NCBI RefSeq assembly: GCF_004359215.1
Contig: NC_090610.1
Span: 2,166,880-2,215,710, forward strand
DNA: 48,831 bases
Direction of reading: 5' to 3'
Source: Bremia lactucae
Taxonomy: Eukaryota > Oomycota > Peronosporomycetes > Peronosporales > Peronosporaceae
The notes under the pieces were generated by a model. That model was not told the origin of the DNA. It did not search any database and was given only the letters and a program-made list of their open reading frames with translations. The number at the start of each line of letters is the position of its first letter. Position 1 is the stretch's first letter. Made by a program: the position numbers and the translations under genes. Shown in pieces: positions 1-8,437 of the stretch.

Positions 1-112
1 GATACCTCATCACCAGGTGCAGAGACACATAATGATTGTGTGTCTGGAGCAACTTTTGTCAAGAGATTTGCAAATTCTCTTGAGGTTGCTGGATCAGTAG
101 GGCGTTGCGCCC
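1..112 (-). pseudogene. Start of pol (protease leader) of a family A Gypsy element, cut by window edge
   Basis: Read on the minus strand in the frame -1 to gag, this stretch continues from the gag end as an open frame that includes VGAQRPTDPATSREF and CVSAPGDEV. The same residues precede the aspartic protease in the related copies near 27900 (minus) and 41560 (plus). The protease itself lies beyond the window. Whether this element is complete cannot be seen. Confidence 0.6.
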
Positions 113-1237
113 CTACTGACCCCGTCCATTTTTTGGCGGTCCGCCTCGCTGTTGCGATTTCGCAACAACGTCGGATCCGCGACCGTTGCCCTTTTTGGCA
201 TACGATCCAAAATTACGTTCAGTACCTTTTGGTGCTGGACGTGGGGCACTACACTCATGAGCGTAATGTCCCAATTTTTGGCAGCGATGGCATTTCTGCG
301 ATCGCTTATTATTCGAAAAGCGAGGTTTCTCGCTTTCGACATAGGAAAGGTCCATGGGTTCTGGACCTCCTAGTTCGTGTCGTCTAGGTGGACGATATGA
401 TGACGAACTTGCTTGAGCCTGTCTCAAGCTAAAGTCCTCCTGTTCCGCTACGGATATTGCTTCTTCAAGCGTATCCAGTTCCAAGCGGAACAGGTGGGTC
501 TTTACGGGACCATCCGTAAGACCTTGCATGAACACCGTAATCAACGTGTGTTCATGGACTGGGTTATTGGTAATACAACTCGCTAAGAGTCGTATGTGCT
601 GGGCATATGCGTGCACATCACGCTTGCCTTGCTTAAGTTTCAGAAGCTCTGAACGAGCTCTGAACTCAGCCCTTGGTGGCTCAAACGTCTGTTTGAGTCG
701 GGTTTTAAAAACCTCTAGCGACCCAAAAACATATGGGTCGCGTAACTTAAGGCCCAATGCCCAAGTTTTGGCACGACCTGCCAGATTTGATTGAGCGAAT
801 GCGATTTGCATTTGCTCGTCGATAATGTGACGTGCCCTTATGGCATCGTCTAATTCGACAAACCATCTTAAAAGGGAGTCTTCTTCGACTCCCCTATATT
901 TTGAGATGTCAATCTTTAGAGTTTCGGGACGACGCGTTTGCGTCATCCCAGGTACAGGGGTCTGTACCTGTTGTAATCTCAACAGTTCCGCCTGTTGAGA
1001 GCCTTGCTGATTCAGCAAGGCTACTTTTTCCTTCATCTCGTCAAGTTCATGTTGTATGAACTTGGCGACGGTTGAATGGAGGGCATCTCTGTCTAAGTTG
1101 GACAGCAATGCCAGGATTGCATCGTTTCCTACGGTCGAACTCATTCGTTCAACCGCACTCCTCTCTATGTCACTTAGAAAGGAGTAGCTTTCAGGGGAAA
1201 CGTGATGCGTATTCCCACTACCATCTAACATGTCCAT
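113..1237 (-). CDS. gag: Gag polyprotein of a family A Ty3/Gypsy retrotransposon, intact
   Basis: This is a capsid-type structural protein of an LTR retrotransposon, 374 aa, that would coat and package the element RNA. The start is ATG at 1237. The N-terminal third is helical (HELDEMKEKVALL near residue 63). A retrotransposon-gag capsid domain covers about residues 105-270 (WFVELDDAIRARH, then EFRARSELLKLKQGKRD). A CCHC zinc knuckle follows, with C316, C319, H324 and C329, in a basic, glycine-rich tail. It is the only gag in the window with no stop or frameshift, and similar gags occur at 6000-6576, 28000-29137 and 47685-48831. It lies 50 bp inside the LTR at 1287-1739 with a primer site between. 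The frame stops at 113 and pol continues in the -1 frame. Confidence 0.9.
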   Translation of the reverse strand: MDMLDGSGNTHHVSPESYSFLSDIERSAVERMSSTVGNDAILALLSNLDRDALHSTVAKFIQHELDEMKEKVALLNQQGSQQAELLRLQQVQTPVPGMTQTRRPETLKIDISKYRGVEEDSLLRWFVELDDAIRARHIIDEQMQIAFAQSNLAGRAKTWALGLKLRDPYVFGSLEVFKTRLKQTFEPPRAEFRARSELLKLKQGKRDVHAYAQHIRLLASCITNNPVHEHTLITVFMQGLTDGPVKTHLFRLELDTLEEAISVAEQEDFSLRQAQASSSSYRPPRRHELGGPEPMDLSYVESEKPRFSNNKRSQKCHRCQKLGHYAHECSAPRPAPKGTERNFGSYAKKGNGRGSDVVAKSQQRGGPPKNGRGQ

Positions 1238-1275
1238 TATAAATGTGGGAAATGTGGTCCTTGGACGGACTTAAA

Positions 1276-1284
1276 GTGCTACCA
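1276..1284 (-). promoter_or_regulatory. Primer binding site (tRNA initiator-Met type)
   Basis: On the minus strand this reads TGGTAGCAC, two bases inside the 5' LTR. TGGTAGCA is complementary to a tRNA ending GCUACCA, which fits eukaryotic initiator-Met tRNAs. The same word lies at the same distance from the LTR at 47637-47645, and close variants precede the other gags. Confidence 0.7.
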
Positions 1285-1286
1285 GG

Positions 1287-1739
1287 TGTAACGGGGCACT
1301 GCGACTTGTACTGTATCAGTACAAGTCCACTTCACACTGCTTTAATTGTGAGTGGTGCCTTTCGTTAGGTGACGTACACTGTAAGTATAGAGGAAGACTT
1401 CTCTTAAGACAAGTTAACTTAAGAGGGTAAAATGAAAACTGTATTAATATAGTTAAGTGTCTTTTAATCTATCTTTGTAAATGCTGACTTAACTATAACC
1501 TAATACTAAACATGTAAATGAATTCCTATCTCTATCTTATCTTGTAACTCTCTTTGATTACTTCTACAGCTGATTAGTCTGCGGAATAAATAGACACAAT
1601 GGCCTATACCTATTTATGGATAAGATTTCAGGATATTACTATATAAAGTAATATTCTCCAAATATTATCTACCTTTTAGATAATATATTAATTAACAACC
1701 TTTAAGTGTTAATTTCATGTAACGATACACCCTGTTACA
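1287..1739 (-). repeat. Family A LTR (5' LTR of the element with gag 113-1237)
   Basis: This 453-bp LTR starts TGTAACGGGG on the plus strand and ends TGTTACA. Sense is minus, set by the adjacent PBS and gag. Near-identical copies lie at 2334-2786, 9492-9944 and 17956-18407. It contains a perfect 11-bp hairpin at 1303-1327 and an 8-bp hairpin at 1401-1425, both close to the sense 3' end. Confidence 0.9.
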
Positions 1740-2333
1740 CTCTCCGTACAATAAGCTCTTATGAGTCTTGTCATGTGCCATGTGCCATGAGATACTTTTA
1801 CATGTTGTTGCTCTTTTTATGTATTGAGCCATTAATAATATTAGTGTTAGTATGTTTGATTATATAACTTTGAAAGTTAAATCGGGAATTTACGATGGTA
1901 AATTAAGAAGGCAATATTAATATCCGAAGTTACAAAGGCGAAATTAACAAGGGATGTTAAACATGAAATATTAAATCGCAATGCTAGTTGTAGGCTCGCA
2001 TCATGCATATCTCCTGAGCATAATCAGAACTTCAACTAACTTTAAACAAGATAACATATTTCTCTAAGAGAATATAAAAAATATACCAAAACATAATGAA
2101 TAAATAAAAAATTATAGTAAATAATTAAAAAAATATCTATAATAAAAAAATAACAGAATAACAGAAAAAGAAATGTATAGAAATAATTAGTAAATAAAAA
2201 AATATACCACGCATGTATAATACGTACGAAGAGTATACACAAGCTTGGGGTCATGAAGAGAAATGATTAAGGGCGTTGCTATTTAGCTTTACTATAAAAG
2301 GAAGAAAACTTCAAAATTGTCTTAAATCATTCG
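1740..2333. other. AT-rich spacer between two LTRs, no gene seen
   Basis: This sequence is very AT-rich, especially 2085-2215, with a short direct repeat (CATGTGC twice near 1774) and loosely repeated AATATTAA/AAATTAA units at 1880-1980. The hydrophobic open frame on the minus strand here reflects base composition. I see no convincing gene. Confidence 0.6.
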
Positions 2334-2786
2334 TGTAACTGGGCACTACGACTTGTACTGCTTCAGTACAAGTCCACTTCGCACTGCTTCAGTTGCGAAA
2401 GGTGCCTTACGTCACTTCACGTACACTAGTACGTGCAGAGGAAGACTTCTCTTTAAGACAACTAGCTTAAAGAGGGTTGAATAAAAATTGTATTAATATA
2501 ATTAAATTTCTCTTCTTTCTATCTGTTAATGCTAACTGAATTATAAACTAATTCTAAGCATGCAATTGAAATCTTATCTTATCTTATCTGTCTCTCTCTT
2601 TTGTTTACATCTACAGTTGATTAGTCTGCGGGATAAATAGATATAATGGTCTATACTGATTTATGGATAAGATTTCTGAACATTACTATATAAAGTAATA
2701 TCCTCCAAATATTATCTACCTTTTAGATAATATATTAATTAACAACCTTTAAGTGTTAATTACATGTAACGATACACCCCGTTACA
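2334..2786 (-). repeat. Family A LTR (3' LTR of the mosaic element)
   Basis: This is a full 453-bp family A LTR, plus-strand start TGTAACTGGG, end CCCCGTTACA. On its right it directly abuts a purine tract, which marks it as the 3' LTR of a minus-strand element. The other end of that element carries a different LTR family (B, 6894-7413). Confidence 0.88.
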
Positions 2787-2799
2787 TCACCCCTCCCTT
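2787..2799 (-). promoter_or_regulatory. Polypurine tract (plus-strand DNA priming site)
   Basis: The minus strand reads AAGGGAGGGGTGA directly before the LTR TG end. An all-purine run at this place is the usual second-strand primer of LTR elements. A weaker version (AAGGGAGA) sits beside the LTR at 24167-24483. Confidence 0.75.
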
Positions 2800-3508
2800 A
2801 AACGACAATCACTCTGACTGTCATTGGATGGAGTGGCCACTATGTGCCCACTTAATTTAAAAATGATGTTGATTGGTCAGAACCATCATTTCAAATTCTA
2901 TCGCATGAAGAACAAGTTAATGCGGGATGTTGATAGTTCTGCGCCTTCCCCTGCGGTTCGTGCAGCCGCGGGTGACGCGCTGTTATCTCTTGCGGCAGAC
3001 GGAACGTCTGCCGTAGTATCTTCTACTCGCGCAACACTAGATGTTGCGGGTGCACGTGGTGATTTACCACGTGAATACGACCCCTCTTTGGAGGTCGACT
3101 ACGAATGTGGGTCGGACGAAATGGCCGACTCTGGGAGGCCATTTCGTCCGACTCGGGGAGAATAGAACAGTCGCCTGATAGACGTCAGGCGGCTGACTAT
3201 GAGCCTTTGAATGAGAGGGCTCATTCTGATAGACGAGTTAAAGGTCTGTTTGGTTCCGACGATGAGGATAATATCACATCGCCCGTTCCGTCTCACGTAC
3301 GGTCACCTGCACCTATTTCTGTGCAAGATAATGCCGATGGCTTACGCCATCGTAATAAAAGTTCTTGTGGTACCCCTGCTTCAGCGGGTACCACTCATGG
3401 GAGTTAAGACAATAAGATGTTTCATGTCGCCCCTGAAAAGAAGCCGTGGCTTTTGCCAGAACGGCTAATCAATAGCTTGTCTGGAGAGACTACTCCTCAC
3501 AACAAATA
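2800..3508 (+). pseudogene. Open reading frame antisense to the retroelement, between pol and 3' LTR
   Basis: The host element is minus, but the long open frame here is plus. One frame is open to a stop at 3163-3165 (includes MKNKLMRDVDSSAPSPAV near 2906 and PFRPTRGE at the end). A second frame takes over (DRRQAADYEPLNERAHSD, then GLFGSDDEDN) and a third runs to the gap (MFHVAPEKKPWLLPER). The simplest reading is one antisense ORF broken by one or two frameshifts. Part of the same sequence is present at 24500-24795. I do not recognise the product. An antisense frame in the same place, with a similar acidic run and an MF-plus-PK motif, occurs in the family D element at 45731-46443. Confidence 0.45.
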
Positions 3509-3608
3509 NNNNNNNNNNNNNNNNNNNNNNNNNNNNNNNNNNNNNNNNNNNNNNNNNNNNNNNNNNNNNNNNNNNNNNNNNNNNNNNNNNNNNNNNNNNN
3601 NNNNNNNN
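3509..3608. other. Assembly gap (100 N)
   Basis: Exactly 100 N, a conventional size for a gap of unknown length. It separates the antisense-ORF region from the RNase H remnant of the mosaic element, so the integrase, if present, would be here. Confidence 0.99.
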
Positions 3609-5285
3609 CCAATGGGTGCACACGAAACTTGACAAGAGCATACTTTTTTGAAAGTAGCGCTTTGTCATGCACAGGGTAATTCAGTTCCGCGGCTTTTCAA
3701 ACGCCGGGACTGAGTAAAGATGACACGGTCAACGCCGTCGTCATCCTTCTGCATGAGCGCGTTACCTCTGCGATGCAAGTAATTTTGCAATCCGACGCTG
3801 AAGGGCTTATCCGCGTCTGGCAATGCCAAGAACGGTGCCTCCACAAGCGACTGCTTCACTGATGTGAACGCATCTTCTTGTTCTTTTAACAAAAATCATC
3901 CTGTGTTCTTTTTTGGGATATCAGATAATGGTTTAGTTCGTTCCGCATAATGCTTGCTATCCTTACGCAAGCAATTAGCGAGCCCTAGGAATTGGCGTAA
4001 ATCCTTCACATGTCGTGGGAGTGGCCATTCCTTTACCGATTTTACCTTATCTGGGTCTGCTCGTACACCATGTGTACCTACGATGCAGTCCAGCACATGT
4101 ATCTCGGTGCCCCCTACGACGCACTTTTGCAATTAAACGTCTAATCGAGCGTCCATCAGAGTCTGCAACACAGCATCTAAATGACGCTTGTGCGACTCTT
4201 TTGCGGTCAGCCCGTCCTCGGCCCTCCTTTTCACGAATAAGTCGTCAAAGTTATGGTAGGCAGCTCTGCACTTCTTCTGGAAACACATTACGATGTTTCC
4301 ACAGAACCTCAAAAAAAGGACTGTCTCTCAAGGCATCCAAGCCTTGATCAGCGATGCGTTTATTTGGTCAAATCTAGGACGCTCTTGTCCATTGTGAACG
4401 ACGAGCAACAGTCCACCAAGTTTTCTTCTGGAACTTTTTATAAATCAGTTTTATCTTTATTTGGCAAGGATGAGATCCCACGGCATCTCCGGTAGTTATA
4501 CTGTATCCTCGGTAGATTAAAAACTTGCCGGAGCGCCTCAACAGAGGATGCTTCGACAATTTTTTCTTTGACGGCCTCAACAACCTCGTTCGAAGGCCCG
4601 TCCTCCTCAATAGGATCTGATTTAAAGGTCACTCGTTTAGACGTGCCTTTGATCGTCCTACTCTGTCTGGTACTCGTTCTTCTAGTCACCACGACTTTTG
4701 ACTGGGAAGCCGGGTAGGAATTAGCGACGCTTGACATTCCGTGAACGCACCCTAAACGATGTTCAACACGACATTAGTTGCATATGCCTCTCGCAGGAGC
4801 ACATCCTTTCCGATGTCCTGCTTAGAATTACCAACTGTACGTTTACGCCAGTCTGTTCATGATTAGTGTTTTGCCAACCATGGCATGCCTCGGACGAGGT
4901 CATACGAACTCTCCATACCTAGCACTGTGAACTTCACCTTTTAAGAGAAGTCACTTGAGCTAAGGCATGTTCAACTTGAACTTCTTCATACTCAACGAGC
5001 GCACCGTTCGCTAAACGAACGGTCACCTCTTCTCGCTTGCCATCCTGGCTGAGCGACTCAAACTTCGCCAGTCTCATTCTTAGAGCCGGGGTTTAACAAA
5101 ATTCTGTGATGCACCCGAATCCACTAGGAGGGTCATCACCTGGTCATAGCCTCGTATTCGAGCGCTAAAGACCAGCAGGGTTGAGGTCCAAAATTTCGGT
5201 ACCTCAGGGACTATGCTACCCATTTGTTCAACAACTCTAAACTTAGGGGTAGCTTCAGAGTCCGCGTCAGTAGGGCATCCGGCCC
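3609..5285 (-). pseudogene. Decayed pol of the mosaic element (protease, RT, RNase H)
   Basis: Minus-strand order follows Gypsy pol. At 5091-5280 there is an aspartic protease with LLVDSGASQNF (catalytic Asp codon 5119-5121). At 4438-4737 is a protease-RT linker (KEKIVEASSVEALRQVFNLP). RT is heavily deleted: VFPEEVQSCLP near 4275 jumps straight to a degenerate FDDLFVKRRAEDGL near 4245, so the palm up to the YxDD motif is almost all missing. The RT tail GVRADPDKVKSVKEWPLP with RQFLGLAN follows at 3896-4132. An RNase H start lies at 3665-3892, where the expected VCDASDFAIG is scrambled. Multiple stops and frameshifts make this non-functional. It belongs with the family B gag next to it. Confidence 0.75.
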
Positions 5286-5686
5286 CTACTGCGCTCCTGC
5301 ATTTCCCGACCCCTCAGTGGTCGATGCAAAACTCATGCGTCTCGCACGCTGGTTCTTGCCATCGCTTTTTGGGTAGGAAGTCATCTTGCTGGGCGTCTTC
5401 GCCCCAGCAGCGACCCTGGCATAGCAGCGAGCTATCATATTTCCGCGCTTGCCGCATTTAAAACAGACAACGTCTGCATTGCCCAATTCCATGGAAGTGA
5501 AATCTGACCTCTCGGCCGACGGCTTATACCAAGCTGTCGCCGAGGCACTGTGGTAGGATTGTTCCTCAACCAAAGCATTTTGGATTGCCTCATCCATCGT
5601 CGACGGCACCTTTCCAAAAAGGGCCTGTCGAGATGGGCCATGCCATAGTCCGCTCATAGACGTGGGCACCTTTATGTGCTCCGGAG
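5286..5686 (-). pseudogene. gag: Family B Gag C-terminal half with zinc knuckle (mosaic element)
   Basis: On the minus strand this gives a Gag tail containing MDEAIQNALVEEQSYH and a knuckle CFKCGKRGNMIARC. The histidine expected in CX2CX4HX4C is Asn here. This gag type differs from family A. Its reading frame is fused in frame with family A protease sequence upstream, a 196-aa hybrid frame running 5876 to 5286. The hybrid frame is an accident of recombination, since in a normal element gag precedes protease. Confidence 0.75.
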
Positions 5687-6576
5687 TGTAGTAAAATTTC
5701 ACTACGCGTTTCATTACTATTATCGATGCGCCTGTCGCTAAACGCACCGTCATCCTTGTTGGAGGAATGTCGCGCTCAACATATTTGAGCCTACAACCCT
5801 CTAGTGACTGGCGACGATTAAAGTTATTCGACGCTCTGCAGTCCACTAGGGCTCTGAGTGACAAATCATTTGTCACTTATAATTTCAAGGTTATGAGGGA
5901 TAGCTCACCACCACATAATGATTGTGTGTCTGGAGCAACTTTAGTCAAGAGATTTGCAAATTCTCTTGAGGTTGCTGAATCAGTAGGGCGTTGCGCCCCT
6001 ACTGACCCCGTCCATTTTTTGGCGGTCCGCCTCGCTGTTGCGATTTCGCAACAACGTCGGACCCGCGACCGTTGACCTTTTTAGCATTCGGTCCAAAATT
6101 ACGTTCAGTACCTTTCGGTGGTGGGCGTGGGGCACTACACTCATGAGCGTAGTGTCCGAATTTTTGGCATCGATGACATTTCTGCAATCGCTTATTGCTC
6201 GAAAAGCGAGGTTTCTCGCATTCGACGTAAGAAATGTCCATGGGTTCTGGACCTCCTAACTCGTGTCGTCTTGGAGGACGATATGATGACGAACTTGCTT
6301 GAGCTTGTCTCAAGCTAAAGTCCTCCTGTTACGCAACGGATATTGCTTCTTCAAGCGTATCCAGTTCCAAGCGAACAGGTAGGTCTTTACGAGACTTTTC
6401 GTAAGACCTGCATGAACACCGTAATCAACCTGTGTTCATGATCTGGGTTATTTGTTATACAACTCGCTAAGAGTCGCATGTGCTGGGCATATGCGTGAAC
6501 ATCACGCTTGCCTTGCTTGAGTTTTAGAAGCTCTGATCGAGCTCTGAATTCAGCCCTTGGTGGTTCAAACGTCTGT
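5687..6576 (-). pseudogene. Family A gag-protease segment embedded in a family B element
   Basis: This 890-bp block matches family A from mid-capsid (TFEPPRAEF) through the zinc knuckle (CHRCQKFGHYAHEC) to the protease (ALVDCRASNNF, where other copies have DCGAS). Similarity to the family A copy at 27640-28620 starts and stops sharply at about 5687 and 6576, with family B gag on both sides. No LTR ends flank it, so it did not arrive as a normal insertion. A frameshift near 6400 breaks gag. Confidence 0.75.
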
Positions 6577-6847
6577 CCAGCCTGCTCATGCCTCAGCTCA
6601 TCTGAGTCTAAGTGACGGACTCCGCCGCAGCATGGCTATGTGCTTCGGACGCGGCTGTCCGCTGTCCGAGCACGAATGCCTCAAACTTCTCCAACTGAGC
6701 AACATGTTGCTCAGGAGGACTTCCCAGGAGCCTGACCTGGGCTTGTTCACCAAGTCCCTGCGCCATTAGCCCTACCACCTCCCGATGATGTTCGGAGAGG
6801 TGGGGGAAATCAGCCCAATCAATATTGAGGCTCATCCTCACGTACAC
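6577..6847 (-). pseudogene. gag: Family B Gag N-terminal part
   Basis: The open frame starts at ATG 6847 (MYVRMSLNIDWADFPHL) and runs 79 aa to a stop (AAAESVT). It is helical, with GSPPEQHVAQLEKFEAFVL. It begins 35 bp inside the primer binding site and LTR-B, the right place for a gag start. It is cut at about 6576 by family A sequence. The assignment as Gag rests on position and on the gag tail at 5286-5686. Confidence 0.55.
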
Positions 6848-6880
6848 ACGCAGAGATGCGGGTTGTGGGAAGGATTTGAA

Positions 6881-6889
6881 GTGCTACCA
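6881..6889 (-). promoter_or_regulatory. Primer binding site of the family B element
   Basis: The minus strand reads TGGTAGCAC four bases from the inferred LTR-B end, the same primer word as family A. Confidence 0.65.
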
Positions 6890-6893
6890 AGCG

Positions 6894-7413
6894 TGGGCGG
6901 GCATGTCGTAATGCGGCCACGCTCTATTTATACACACACCCTAGCACAGCGAGGAAGCGGTTTGACCGTCTTCTCTTGCGCGCAGTGAGGTAGTTGTGGT
7001 GAAAGCGTTAGCGTCCTCACCCAACGCACTAAGTACTTTGATTTAGTGTCGTCACGGGAGCGGTAATCCGGCTCCTCGTGTGCGCACTTATCAAGTTTTC
7101 AGACTGATTTATATTAAATCGTATTAAATAAAAAACCTATTTATACCAATTAATATGTCATCTCTATAGATAACACTTAATATGTATTGCGAGCGTATCT
7201 TTCTCGATACCTCGCGTAACGGATGACGCTAGGCGTCATCCTCCTAATGTGAATGTACCCATATGCATCAGATATACAAGGGTTGGTTACAAATTTGCAC
7301 CACACCCGAGTGCTGGGTCTAATTAGTATTATTTAGTAATTGACTATTCCCTAAGTTCACCAAGTGTACTTAACGGGGACTGTGTAACACTAGGGCAACT
7401 TTAGCCCGTTACA
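6894..7413 (-). repeat. Family B LTR (5' LTR of the mosaic element)
   Basis: Sense (minus) starts TGTAACGGGCTAAAG at 7413 and ends GCCCGCCCA at 6894, about 520 bp. Support comes from the adjacent PBS, a matching sense-plus fragment at 18488-18578 and a 28-bp piece at 9463-9490. The last 28 bp are repeated nearly base for base at 9463. Confidence 0.8.
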
Positions 7414-7948
7414 ACTATCATTTCACTGTGCAATAGGATGAATAACTGATAGAAAACGACAACGTGCATAATTTATTAAGGAGCTAGTTACAGGTTCACG
7501 AAGTTGCGGATGGTTCCATCGTGGATCGGATTTTATGCCTGGACAATACATACGTCTTACATAAAAAGCGATACCATTGCAAAAGAGTAGCATCCTGTAA
7601 AATTACTTTCAGTCCATTACTTAATCGCCACTCGGTGTTTTTGCATGCAAGGTTCTCGATACGTGACGTCGCAAACGCTACGTTCGCTCCAAACTGTAGT
7701 GTTGTTTGTATTGCAGCACAGATATACTCGGAAGGACAGAAGATAGCTTGGACTAAATCTATCTGACACACCACATTTAATCCCTGTGCAACTGAGTCGA
7801 CAAAATCGATACTTTTTGATTGTTTAAAGAAGTGTTAGTTTTGCCAAAACGCAAAAGTTGCGAGTAATGATATCAAGCGCATACAGATACATATCTATTT
7901 TTGTATTTTTTTATAAGCATTAGCAAAAGCTAAGGCGCACATCATTTC
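7414..7948. other. Spacer with an open frame lacking ATG (minus, 7496-7868)
   Basis: On the minus strand a frame stays open for about 124 codons from 7868 to the stop at 7496 (IDFVDSVAQGLNVVCQIDLV, later NTEWRLSNGLKVILQDATLL). It has no ATG until near its end, so it could be an exon or chance. I do not recognise it. Nothing else is visible. Confidence 0.3.
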
Positions 7949-8437
7949 TTACGAGAACGAACTCCAAATTGCAGCTATCGAGTCGACGTCATTGCCATAA
8001 CATCCTTCTAGCCCAGCCAATCTTAAATGAAGAGGCGAACTGACATTCACAGATACCGTTCTGGTCCCACCCTCGAGATTATTGCCTCTGTTGGTGTCAA
8101 ATCGGACAAAAAAAATACGCCAGTCGTTGTTGTGCCAACCTGCATGAGCCTCTAATCTGTCAAAGTATTCGTGTTGGGCAAGCATATAGTTGTGACACTT
8201 CCCCCCCGGACCGCCAAAAGTTTCTGCGTTTTCATCTCCTTGATAATATAGACCAACTTTGTCAACGCGCTTGCCGGCACACACCATCACACCGGTCACC
8301 ATCCTGCTAGGATCTTGAGCAGTGTGACACTTATCGTCATCGCCTCCAAATGGCGCGTCTTTAAATAAAGACGTGGCATTCGAACATTGTAGGAGTAACA
8401 CAACTGTCGCCGTAGTTGAATATATGAGCCGCAACAT
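7949..8437 (-). CDS. Secreted jacalin-like lectin-domain protein
   Basis: The 162-aa protein starts at ATG 8437. Residues 1-22 form a signal peptide (basic start, then VVLLLQCSNA), so it should be secreted. About residues 45-162 have the layout of a jacalin beta-prism: VDKVGLYYQGDE strand, GGPGGK turn at 75-80, QHEYFDRLEAHAGW, FDTNRG at 113-118, and a last strand VDSIAAIW after GLEGCYGNDV. The mature part has four cysteines (37, 53, 81, 146), which could form two disulfides. Family members bind carbohydrates. In a plant-pathogenic oomycete a role at the host interface is plausible but is inference. No RxLR motif is present. It is a single exon facing away from PGAP1. Confidence 0.7.
   Translation of the reverse strand: MLRLIYSTTATVVLLLQCSNATSLFKDAPFGGDDDKCHTAQDPSRMVTGVMVCAGKRVDKVGLYYQGDENAETFGGPGGKCHNYMLAQHEYFDRLEAHAGWHNNDWRIFFVRFDTNRGNNLEGGTRTVSVNVSSPLHLRLAGLEGCYGNDVDSIAAIWSSFS

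Noticed and set aside
1880..1980. Possible CRISPR-like or tandem array
   Set aside because: The repeated AATATTAA-like units vary in length and sequence and have no spacer pattern. No CRISPR array was seen anywhere.
2042..2254. 70-codon minus-strand frame, very hydrophobic
   Set aside because: It lies in extremely AT-rich DNA, where TTT/TTA/ATA codons give a membrane-like product by composition alone.
6557..6769. Plus-strand frame over the mosaic joint
   Set aside because: Opposite strand of family B gag; no independent support.
7949..8437. RxLR or CRN effector motif in the lectin gene
   Set aside because: No RxLR, dEER or LFLAK motif is present; only a signal peptide and the jacalin-like domain.
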